DNA from: Deltaproteobacteria bacterium
GTDB taxonomy: Bacteria; Desulfobacterota; Desulfovibrionia; Desulfovibrionales; Desulfovibrionaceae
Direction: 5' to 3'
DNA: 38,854 nt
Assembly: GCA_009929215.1 (NCBI GenBank)
Contig: SAAX01000021.1
Span: 1 to 38,854, forward strand
The stretch's first letter is position 1. Every line of letters starts with the position of its first letter. Made by a program: the position numbers and the translations under genes. Under the pieces are notes generated by a model. It saw only the letters and a program-made list of their open reading frames with translations, had not been told where the DNA came from and did no database searches. Below are positions 32,535 through 38,854 of the stretch, piece after piece.

Positions 32535-34790
32535 CTAGTCCCACTTGGGGGTGTGCGGGAATTTTTTACGTAATTCGTCCAGCAGTTCGGCGCTCACGCC
32601 CTCCCCTTCCTTGCGTCCGCAGCGGGGGCAGGTTCCGTTGATCACGCCCACATATCCGCAGACCGGATCGCGGTCGAGCGGATGGTTGATGGAGCCGTAG
32701 CCAACGCCATTGTCGTGCATGAACCGAATGATGCTCTCAAAGGCCTCAAGGTTCTTGCAGGTGTCGCCATCCAGCTCCACATAGGTAATGTGCCCCGCGT
32801 TGGTCAGCGCGTGGTAAGGGGCCTCAAGCTGAATTTTTTTAAAGGCCTTGATGGGGCAATACACCGGCACATGAAAGGAGTTTGTGTAATAATCCTTGTC
32901 AGTAATGCCGGGAATGCAGCCGTACTTGGCCTTGTCAAGGTTCACAAAACGACCGCTCAGGCTCTCAGCCGGGGTGGCGATAAGCGAAAAATTGAGGCCG
33001 GTTTTTTCCGCCTCTTCGTCACAGCGCTTGCGCAGATGCGCAACAATTTCAATACCCAGCTTCTGTGCTTCTTCGCTCTCGCCGTGGTGCTTGCCCACAA
33101 GGGCCTTGAGCGTTTCGGCCAGACCAATAAAGCCCATGGTGAGTGTGCCGTGCTTAAGCACTTCTTCAATACTGTCGTCCCAGCCCAGCTTGTCTGAATC
33201 AAGCCAGATGCCCTCACCCATAAGGAAAGGATAGTTGCGCACCTTTTTGGCGCTCTGAATTTTGAGCCTGTGCAGCAACTGGCGGAACACCAGATCAATC
33301 TTGTCGTCCAGCAGGGCGTAAAAACGGTCAAGATCGCCCTTCGCGTCGAGGCCCAGACGCGGCAGGTTAATGGACGTAAAGCTCAGGTTGCCGCGCCCGC
33401 AGGTTACCTGCCGGTCTTTGTCGTACACGTTGCCAAGCACTCGCGTGCGGCAGCCCATGTAGGCCACCTCGGTGTTGTAGTCGCCCTCGCGGTAAAACTG
33501 AAGGTTGTACGGCGCATCGAGGAAGCTGAAATTGGGGAAAAGACGCATGGCCGAAACGTCCATGGCCTGTTTGAAAAGATCGTAGTTGGGATCTTCAGGA
33601 TTGTAGTTGACCCCTGCTTTGACCTTGAAAATCTGCACAGGAAAAATGGAGGTTTCTCCATTGCCAAGCCCGGCCTTGGTGGCACGCAACAGGTTTTTGA
33701 CAACCATGCGCCCCTCGGCAGAAGTATCTGTGCCGTAGTTGATGGAACTGAAGGGAACCTGTGCGCCTGCGCGCGAGTTCATGGTGTTCAGATTATGGAT
33801 CAGGGCTTCCATGGCCTGATAGGTGCGGCGCTCGGTGTATTTGAGGGCCTCACCCGCTGCATAGGCGTGAGCGCGTTCTACCATAGGGCGCTGCGCTTCA
33901 GGTACTGCGGCCACAAGGGCCGTACCAAATGCATCGCATGTGCCCAGGCGCGGGCCTTCGGGCAGCAGACCTATGAGGGCCCTGGCGGCGTCTATGGCCG
34001 CCTGTTCCTCAAGGCCATCGGCAATGCGCAAAAAGGCGGCAAAGGCACGCTCGTATTCTTTGCGGTAGGTCTTTATGACGCCCTCGGCCATGGCAAAATC
34101 AAAATGCGGCACGCTCTGGCCGCCGTGCATTTCATTCTGGTTGGCCTGAATGGCAATGCAGGCAAGGGCCGAGTAGCTCTCGATGGAATTGGGCTCGCGC
34201 AGATGACCATGTCCCGTAGAAAAGCCGTTTTTAAACAGGGGGATAAGGTCAATCTGGCAGCACGTTTCCGTGAGCATGTAAAAATCTTTGTCGTGAATGT
34301 GGATGTCACCGTTAAGGTGTGCGGCAGAGGCATCCTTGGGCAGAATATAGTTGTCGATAAAAAACTTGGAGCCTTCAGAACCGTACTTGAGCATGGTTCC
34401 CATGGCCGTATCGCCGTCGATATTGGCGTTTTCGCGCTTTATATCTTCTTGCTTGGCAGGCGAATAGGTAAGTTTTTTATAAATATCCATGAGATACGAT
34501 TCCGCGTTGCGGATTTTCGTATGTTCGGCACGGTAAAGAATATAGGCCTTGGCACTCTTGGCGTAATCGTACTGGATCAGGGTTTCTTCAACAACATCCT
34601 GAATTTCTTCAACATGCTTCAAATTACGCGATTCAAGTTTCTTGCACACCTTTTCGGTGACAAAAAGCAGGTCAGTGGGGGACATGTCCTCACCGCCAAC
34701 AGCCTGATTGGCCTTGGTGATGGCATTGAGAATTTTGACCGAATCAAAAGGCACTTCCGTGCCGTCGCGCTTTGTAATGCTGGCGAGCAT
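32535..34790 (-). CDS. nrdD: anaerobic (class III) ribonucleoside-triphosphate reductase
   Basis: Oxygen-sensitive glycyl-radical enzyme making deoxyribonucleotides for DNA synthesis. The 751-residue protein starts with an ATP-cone allosteric domain (about 1-95, KRDGTEVPFDSVKILNAI) followed by the reductase barrel, with typical DIHIHDKDFYM, and ends with a glycyl-radical loop and zinc cysteines in PVCGYVG...CPRCG (C711-G712, CPRC about 721-724). The TGYL-type tail of many NrdDs is absent and is encoded separately. GGAG precedes the ATG by about eleven bases. Expression is governed by an upstream cobalamin riboswitch and terminator. Confidence 0.96.
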   Translation of the reverse strand: MLASITKRDGTEVPFDSVKILNAITKANQAVGGEDMSPTDLLFVTEKVCKKLESRNLKHVEEIQDVVEETLIQYDYAKSAKAYILYRAEHTKIRNAESYLMDIYKKLTYSPAKQEDIKRENANIDGDTAMGTMLKYGSEGSKFFIDNYILPKDASAAHLNGDIHIHDKDFYMLTETCCQIDLIPLFKNGFSTGHGHLREPNSIESYSALACIAIQANQNEMHGGQSVPHFDFAMAEGVIKTYRKEYERAFAAFLRIADGLEEQAAIDAARALIGLLPEGPRLGTCDAFGTALVAAVPEAQRPMVERAHAYAAGEALKYTERRTYQAMEALIHNLNTMNSRAGAQVPFSSINYGTDTSAEGRMVVKNLLRATKAGLGNGETSIFPVQIFKVKAGVNYNPEDPNYDLFKQAMDVSAMRLFPNFSFLDAPYNLQFYREGDYNTEVAYMGCRTRVLGNVYDKDRQVTCGRGNLSFTSINLPRLGLDAKGDLDRFYALLDDKIDLVFRQLLHRLKIQSAKKVRNYPFLMGEGIWLDSDKLGWDDSIEEVLKHGTLTMGFIGLAETLKALVGKHHGESEEAQKLGIEIVAHLRKRCDEEAEKTGLNFSLIATPAESLSGRFVNLDKAKYGCIPGITDKDYYTNSFHVPVYCPIKAFKKIQLEAPYHALTNAGHITYVELDGDTCKNLEAFESIIRFMHDNGVGYGSINHPLDRDPVCGYVGVINGTCPRCGRKEGEGVSAELLDELRKKFPHTPKWD

Positions 34791-34821
34791 GTGTACTTCG
34801 CTCCAACTTGTGGGCTATGAA

Positions 34822-34848
34822 TAAAAAGGCCGCCCGAAAGACGGGCGG
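34822..34848 (-). terminator. attenuator-type terminator in the nrdD leader
   Basis: In minus-strand RNA, CCGCCCG pairs with CGGGCGG around TCTTT, followed by CC and five T residues. It lies between the cobalamin riboswitch and the nrdD start, 32 bases before the ATG, where a riboswitch expression platform belongs. Nearby GGCCA/TGGCC and CTGCAA/TTGCAG stems may form the competing antiterminator. Confidence 0.85.
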
Positions 34849-34924
34849 ATAGGCCAATGCTGGCCCATATGTGGCGGTTCTTCTGCAAAAGCCCGTTGCA
34901 GATGATCCTTTTCTAAGAACGGTT

Positions 34925-35075
34925 GAAAGCAGGTCTTCCGGCTTGCCTGCCGCGTTTCGGCCTTCCCGGTTTTACCCAGTGGCACGCATTGAAACGCGGT
35001 TGTGTTCAGACATACGGCGGCGGGTCCGCTCCCGATTTTCACGGGGATTCCCTATTAAGCTCTTGGCGCTTTCAA
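34925..35075 (-). promoter_or_regulatory. cobalamin (B12) riboswitch controlling nrdD
   Basis: Minus-strand RNA shows the conserved aptamer elements in order: AATAGGGAA, GTGAAAATC, a GGGAGCGGACCCGCCGCC segment, GCCACTG (34977-34983) and the B12 box AAGCCGGAAGACCTGC (34929-34944). Such elements bind adenosylcobalamin or related forms. With a terminator following, ligand binding should stop transcription of nrdD, the tail gene and nrdG. In known genomes this arrangement accompanies a B12-dependent class II reductase. Confidence 0.92.
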
Positions 35076-35082
35076 TGTCTAG

Positions 35083-35111
35083 AAAATCTCAAAAGACTTG
35101 CACCCTGTCAA
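35083..35111 (-). promoter_or_regulatory. promoter of the nrd operon
   Basis: Minus-strand TTGACA (35106-35111), 17 bases, then GATTTT (35083-35088). The predicted start near 35076 falls exactly at the beginning of the riboswitch. The -35 is perfect; the -10 is weak. Confidence 0.45.
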
Positions 35112-35690
35112 TGAATAGGCCAAAAAAACATATCCAAGACTCAAAGCAATAGCCTGTTTTAGTTAAAAAATTTTCTTTATTGCCCATTTTTTCACTGCAC
35201 ACAGGCCGCAAAACAGGAAGGGCATAAACGCATTTGTCAGCCCGTGCTGGCTGCCAGATCAGGCAAGTGATCCGCAACTTATGTGGCATGATTGGAACTT
35301 ATGAAACATTTCGCCGTGCCCGGGGGCTCATGCCCGCACAGCACTGCCGCCACAACCTCCGGCACTACGAATGCAGCCGAAGCTTGGGCGAGCCTTTTGC
35401 AGAAGGCATATCCATAAGCGCAGGTGAGAACCTACTCTACCCCTGCCCTCTTTTCAAGACAGCCCCCACGCCGCTTGGATACTTAGGCCAGTCTTGACAT
35501 TTTTATTTGCCCGCTAACTGCCAAAAAATTCGGCTGCAAAAACTTTTTTTGTATGAGAAACCGGGGGTTGGACTAATATGTCATACCAATACTGCAAAAG
35601 TCCGTATCGGCGCGGCCAGCCTTTCTGCCAAAAAGGCGGAAAGCATTGATCGACATGCCGATACGGACTTTTATAAACCAGATATTTTGC
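35112..35690. other. gap without recognisable gene
   Basis: Apart from a terminator hairpin at 35596-35672, nothing is identifiable in this 580-base stretch. Short open frames exist (for example 35234-35497, plus) but lack a ribosome site, family features or coding-like codon use. TTGACA occurs at about 35494 on the plus strand without a matching -10. Confidence 0.5.
35596..35672 (-). terminator. compound hairpin terminator of the M16 peptidase gene
   Basis: A perfect 16-base inverted repeat (35596-35611 with 35657-35672, AAAAGTCCGTATCGGC) begins about 20 bases after the peptidase stop. Its 45-base interior holds a second stem, CTTTC/GAAAG with GCC/GGC around AAAAA. Short A and T runs at the two ends could allow termination in both directions. 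Confidence 0.75.
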
Positions 35691-38306
35691 CTAGGGCAGC
35701 AGAGTCATGTTGTACAGGTTCTTTTCGTCCAGATACTTCTGCGCCACGGCCTGAACTTCCGCCGGGGTCAGCTTGGCAGCCTTGTCGATAAGCGACTTGC
35801 TGAAATCGCGCGGCAAGCCAAGTACAGAATCTGTGGCGGCCACGCCCGCGCGGGCGTCAAGGCTCTGCTTGTCACGATAGTATTCGCCCAGCAGGCGGTT
35901 GGCCCCTGTTTCCAGCAGCTCTGCGGGCAGGGGTTTGGCCTTGATGTCGGCGATGATCTTTGCAAAGCCCTCACGCGACTGGGCAACCTTGTCGGGCGTG
36001 GTGCCAATGTAGAAGGCCATCATACCAGCCTGGGGCATGGCGCGGTAAAAGGCCGTAACCGTATAGCCAAGGCCCTGCTCGTCACGCATGGTGCTGAAGA
36101 GTAGCCCGCTCTGACCAGACAGCACAGACTGCAAAAGCATGAGCGCCGGGGCATCGGGATGGGTGTAGGGCACGGCCTTGAACACCTGCAACACATGGGC
36201 CTGATTGCGGCCCGGCAGGTGCAGATCAAGGTTGCGGGCGTCGCCCCACGAGGGGGCTGCCAAGGCAAAGCCCTTGTTGTCGGGCGTGGGCAGGCTGCGG
36301 GCAAAGGCCAGCACGGCCTCGCGGTCAAAATCACCAGCTACAGCCAGCACCCAGGGCTGCACGATCTGCCGTTCCCAGAACCCGCGCACATCCTTGGGCG
36401 TAAACTTGCCAAGGTTGGCCTCTGTACCCAGCGAATCGTAGCCATAGGCCTGCCCGCCGGGAAAGAGGAAGGGATTCAGGCGCGAAAACAGGAACGAGGT
36501 GGGCCTGTCCGCACGCTGACGAATGGCCGCCTTCATGTTTTCGGCCTCGCGTTTGATCTCCTTGGCCTCAAAGCGGGGCTTGCCAAGAACATCGCCCAGC
36601 ATGGCGAAATAATCGGCATTAAAACGGGCGGGGCCGGTCAAAGAGATGGTAAATGTTTGCAGGCCCGCCTTGGCTCCCAAAGAAGCGGCGCGGTCGGCAA
36701 AGAATTTTTCCACGGCCTGCGCATCCAGCTTGCCGCTGCCATCGCCGAGCGTGCTGGCCGTCAGTTCGGCCAGGCCCTGCTGGTCGGGCCTGAGCAGGGC
36801 GTTGCCGCCGGGCAGCATCATGTCCATGGCCACATAGGGCACGGTTGCGTCAGGTATGAGAATAAGCGTGCGTCCCTGGCCAAGGTCAACAACTTCCTGC
36901 TGCCCAGCCGTGGCTGCGACCTGCTGCCCGGCCTTGGCAGAGGCACTGACGGGCCAGTTCTTTTGCAAAATGGCCTCAAAATCGGGCAGCTTGGCGTTTT
37001 GCGGCGCAAGCACGCGTACCCGCACAAGGCTGGGGTCAAGCCAGAGATCAATGGCCTGCTGCACCTGCGCCAGCGACACATTGCGCTGGGTAAAGCGCAG
37101 GTTCTGCTCCGCCTGATCGCCGCCAAGATCAAACTGCACAGACCCAAGCCACGAGGCCAGACCATTGAGCGTTTCCGCAGAGCGGTCCATGCTGTCCTCT
37201 AGGTTGAAGCGGGCGCGCTTGAGGGCTTCGGGCTTGAAATCTGCTGCCTTGAGCCTGGCAAGGTCTAGGGTCAGGCCCTGCCAGAAGGCATCGAGCTTTT
37301 CCGGGGCCATATTGGCGGTCACATACAGCATACCCGCGCGGTCAAGGCTCATGTTGCCCACGTTCAGGCCGTCCACCAGCTGCTTTTCGTACTCGTACTT
37401 GCGGGTCAGCAGGGATGTGCCGTCGCCGCCAAGCAGGTAGCTCAGCACATCAAGATCAACCGAGCGCAGATCGCGTAGCGCGGGCGCAGGAAAGGCCACA
37501 CCAAGATAAATCTTGTTCCAGGGGCCGCGCACCACTTCCACGCGGGGGCCGCCAGGGGCATTGCGCAGGTCGATCGCAGCCGGGGCGGCAAAATCACGGC
37601 TGTTGGCCATGCCGCCAAAAAGTTCCTGGGCGTGCTGCAACACGGCCTGAGGATCAATATCACCCGCCACCAGCAGCAGCATATTTTGCGGCTGATACCA
37701 GCGGTGCACATAGGCGCGCAGGTCGTCTGCAGTGATGGCCCGCACGGTTTCCTTGAAGCCGATAATAGGGCGCCCGTAAGGGGAATTCTGAAGCGTGGAA
37801 ACTTGCAGGCTTTCAAACAGCCTGCTCATGGGCGAATCCTGGTCGCGCTCAAGCTCGGAAATAACCACGTCTTTTTCCGATTCCAGCTCCTTGGGGTCCA
37901 GAGAAGCCTGGAAGGCCATTTCTTTCACCACATCCATACCCATGCGCCAGTGAGCGGCGGGCATATCTGTCATGTACCAGGTTTTGTCAAAGCTGGTTGC
38001 GGCGTTAAGATAACCGCCAAGGGCCTCCACATCGCGCGCCACCTGTCCCTTGGGGCGGTGCTCCGTACCTTTGAAAACCATATGCTCAAGCAGGTGGCTG
38101 ATGCCCGCCTGTTTGGGGTCTTCGTTCACCGAGCCCGTGCGCACATAGAGGCGGGTGGCCACCAGCGGAAAACGGCTATCCTTGATAATATACACCGAAA
38201 GCCCGTTGGGCAGACGCGTCAAAACCCGCTGCTCGCCGGGCGCGGCAGAGGCCGCATCAGCCAGCAATGCCAGCAGCAAGGGCAATAACAATAGAATGCG
38301 TTGCAT
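35691..38306 (-). CDS. exported M16-family zinc metallopeptidase
   Basis: An 871-residue, two-half M16 (pitrilysin-like) peptidase. A signal peptide (MQRILLLLPLLLALLADAASA, cleavage probably after residue 21) sends it to the periplasm. The zinc motif HLLEH (71-75) is intact, with a distal glutamate in the ESEKDVVISE segment (142-151) and the family's GISHLLEHMVFKGT context. The second, catalytically silent M16 half follows (about 450-871). Substrates of such enzymes are usually small peptides or unfolded segments; none can be named here. CAGGAG precedes the ATG at 38306. The gene appears to be a single unit with its own terminator. Confidence 0.93.
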   Translation of the reverse strand: MQRILLLLPLLLALLADAASAAPGEQRVLTRLPNGLSVYIIKDSRFPLVATRLYVRTGSVNEDPKQAGISHLLEHMVFKGTEHRPKGQVARDVEALGGYLNAATSFDKTWYMTDMPAAHWRMGMDVVKEMAFQASLDPKELESEKDVVISELERDQDSPMSRLFESLQVSTLQNSPYGRPIIGFKETVRAITADDLRAYVHRWYQPQNMLLLVAGDIDPQAVLQHAQELFGGMANSRDFAAPAAIDLRNAPGGPRVEVVRGPWNKIYLGVAFPAPALRDLRSVDLDVLSYLLGGDGTSLLTRKYEYEKQLVDGLNVGNMSLDRAGMLYVTANMAPEKLDAFWQGLTLDLARLKAADFKPEALKRARFNLEDSMDRSAETLNGLASWLGSVQFDLGGDQAEQNLRFTQRNVSLAQVQQAIDLWLDPSLVRVRVLAPQNAKLPDFEAILQKNWPVSASAKAGQQVAATAGQQEVVDLGQGRTLILIPDATVPYVAMDMMLPGGNALLRPDQQGLAELTASTLGDGSGKLDAQAVEKFFADRAASLGAKAGLQTFTISLTGPARFNADYFAMLGDVLGKPRFEAKEIKREAENMKAAIRQRADRPTSFLFSRLNPFLFPGGQAYGYDSLGTEANLGKFTPKDVRGFWERQIVQPWVLAVAGDFDREAVLAFARSLPTPDNKGFALAAPSWGDARNLDLHLPGRNQAHVLQVFKAVPYTHPDAPALMLLQSVLSGQSGLLFSTMRDEQGLGYTVTAFYRAMPQAGMMAFYIGTTPDKVAQSREGFAKIIADIKAKPLPAELLETGANRLLGEYYRDKQSLDARAGVAATDSVLGLPRDFSKSLIDKAAKLTPAEVQAVAQKYLDEKNLYNMTLLP

Positions 38307-38635
38307 GTTTACTCCTGAAAAGAGATTGCAATCCACGACTTCACGGCAGGCAATAGTACACAAAGACCGCTGCCGGGCCGTGAGCCGGAAGCTTATACAT
38401 CAGTATGAATAATAATACCGTCAGCACGGCTATGCAAGCCGACGCAGTGCGCATTTTTTTAGTATGTCAGCCGTGCTGGCATGCGCCTCTTCTACTCTGC
38501 CTTAATGCGGGCCTGATCGAGAGGGCCTGATTTACCTGGGGCTGACTGCGCTGGCCGCAGGGGTAAAAAAGCTGGCCATAAAAAAACCGGCAGCCAAAAG
38601 ACTGCCGGTCACATGATCATAAAGGCACTGCGGGG
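38307..38635. other. gap between livF-like and M16 genes
   Basis: No gene seen. It holds the terminator of the livF-like gene (38580-38609) and a 10-base inverted repeat CAGCACGGCT (38422-38431) with AGCCGTGCTG (38469-38478), enclosing a T run. A nested GCGCAT/ATGCGC pair (38449-38454, 38481-38486) overlaps it. The M16 promoter must lie here, but I saw no convincing hexamers. Confidence 0.5.
38580..38609 (-). terminator. terminator of the livF-like gene
   Basis: In minus-strand RNA, ACCGGCAG pairs perfectly with CTGCCGGT around an 8-base loop, followed by seven or more T residues. Confidence 0.9.
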
Positions 38636-38854
38636 CTAGCCGCCGAGGTAGGCTTCCTTGACCTTGGGGTTTTCGAGCAGTTCGCGGCCAGGGCCTTCAA
38701 GCACAACCCGGCCCACTTCAAGAATGTAGGCATAGTGCGCCACAGAAAGGGCCGCAAAAGCGTTTTGCTCAACCAGAAGCACGGTTTTGCCTTCTTCGTT
38801 GATGCGTTTGACGATGTCGAAAATTTCACGCACCAGCAGGGGCGCGAGGCCCAG
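38636..38854 (-). CDS. livF: branched-chain amino-acid ABC transporter ATPase LivF, C-terminal part
   Basis: The last 72 residues of an ABC ATPase, cut by the window edge (the reading frame is open to 38854). It starts in the post-Walker-B D-loop region (LGLAPLLVREIFDIV) and continues through LLVEQN, where LivF proteins have Gln-Asn in place of the usual switch histidine context, ending VKEAYLGG as LivF typically does. The protein would energise uptake of leucine, isoleucine, valine or related compounds. Other liv genes should lie beyond the right edge. Confidence 0.88.
   Translation of the reverse strand: MGLAPLLVREIFDIVKRINEEGKTVLLVEQNAFAALSVAHYAYILEVGRVVLEGPGRELLENPKVKEAYLGG

Noticed and set aside
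33270-34820. 516-residue frame on the plus strand opposite nrdD
   Set aside because: Antisense shadow of a gene with clear family motifs; no ribosome site and no recognisable domain.
35234-35497. 87-residue plus-strand frame
   Set aside because: No ribosome site, no family resemblance, and codon use unlike neighbours.
1-38854. Prophage, insertion sequence or CRISPR array
   Set aside because: No transposase, integrase, phage gene or spaced repeat array was found; the genes are typical chromosomal functions.

Overview
The window looks like chromosome from an anaerobic, sulfate-reducer-type deltaproteobacterium, most likely a Desulfovibrio relative. This is inferred from the gene set and was not checked against a database. 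The pointers are a type III glutamine synthetase in an amtB-glnB operon, LL-diaminopimelate aminotransferase (DapL) next to dapF, oxygen-independent ribonucleotide reductase (NrdDG) under a cobalamin riboswitch, a full-length NifU-NifS pair, hemerythrin, and a chemotaxis operon containing a HEAT-repeat protein and a ParA-like ATPase. I see no insertion sequence, phage gene or CRISPR array.

Layout. 1-122: tRNA-Glu (minus strand) with its promoter. 123-6810: nitrogen assimilation. A NifA-like sigma-54 activator sits behind a strange C-rich, purine-poor leader. A clear -24/-12 promoter then drives amtB, glnB (PII) and a 730-residue type III glutamine synthetase. 6954-9052: dapF and dapL, the last steps to meso-diaminopimelate. 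9088-9533: back-to-back terminators, tRNA-Pro(CGG) and divergent promoters. 9577-19303: seven-gene chemotaxis operon cheB, HEAT-repeat gene, cheR, parA-like, cheW-like, cheY, cheA, ending in a strong terminator. 19337-21351: nitroreductase, rpmB and a rhomboid protease. 21361-23793 (minus): a two-subunit ThrE-type amino-acid exporter led by a carbamoyltransferase-like protein with degraded active-site motifs. 24056-25418: HAD phosphatase and a ferredoxin-like protein. 25473-29118: metA (predicted acetyl-CoA type) followed closely by an Rrf2 regulator, nifU and nifS. 29314-31608: an HD-GYP protein and a membrane-anchored hemerythrin. 31732-35111 (minus): a class III ribonucleotide reductase operon (nrdD, a stand-alone 56-residue tail gene, nrdG), preceded by promoter, cobalamin riboswitch and attenuator-type terminator. 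35596-38306 (minus): an exported M16 metallopeptidase. 38580-38854 (minus): the 3' end of a livF-like ABC ATPase cut by the window edge.

How the parts work together. The first operon senses and assimilates ammonium: NifA-like activator plus sigma-54, AmtB channel, PII, glutamine synthetase. Its PII lacks the usual uridylylated tyrosine. The che operon is a complete phosphorelay and adaptation set without a receptor gene. MetA, Rrf2, NifU and NifS link sulfur amino-acid and Fe-S cluster supply. The nrd operon should be switched off when cobalamin is present, implying a B12-dependent reductase elsewhere. The observations most worth following are the split NrdD tail, the riboswitch-attenuator, the PII substitution, the degenerate carbamoyltransferase, the C-rich leader and the overlapping hairpins around the metA promoter.
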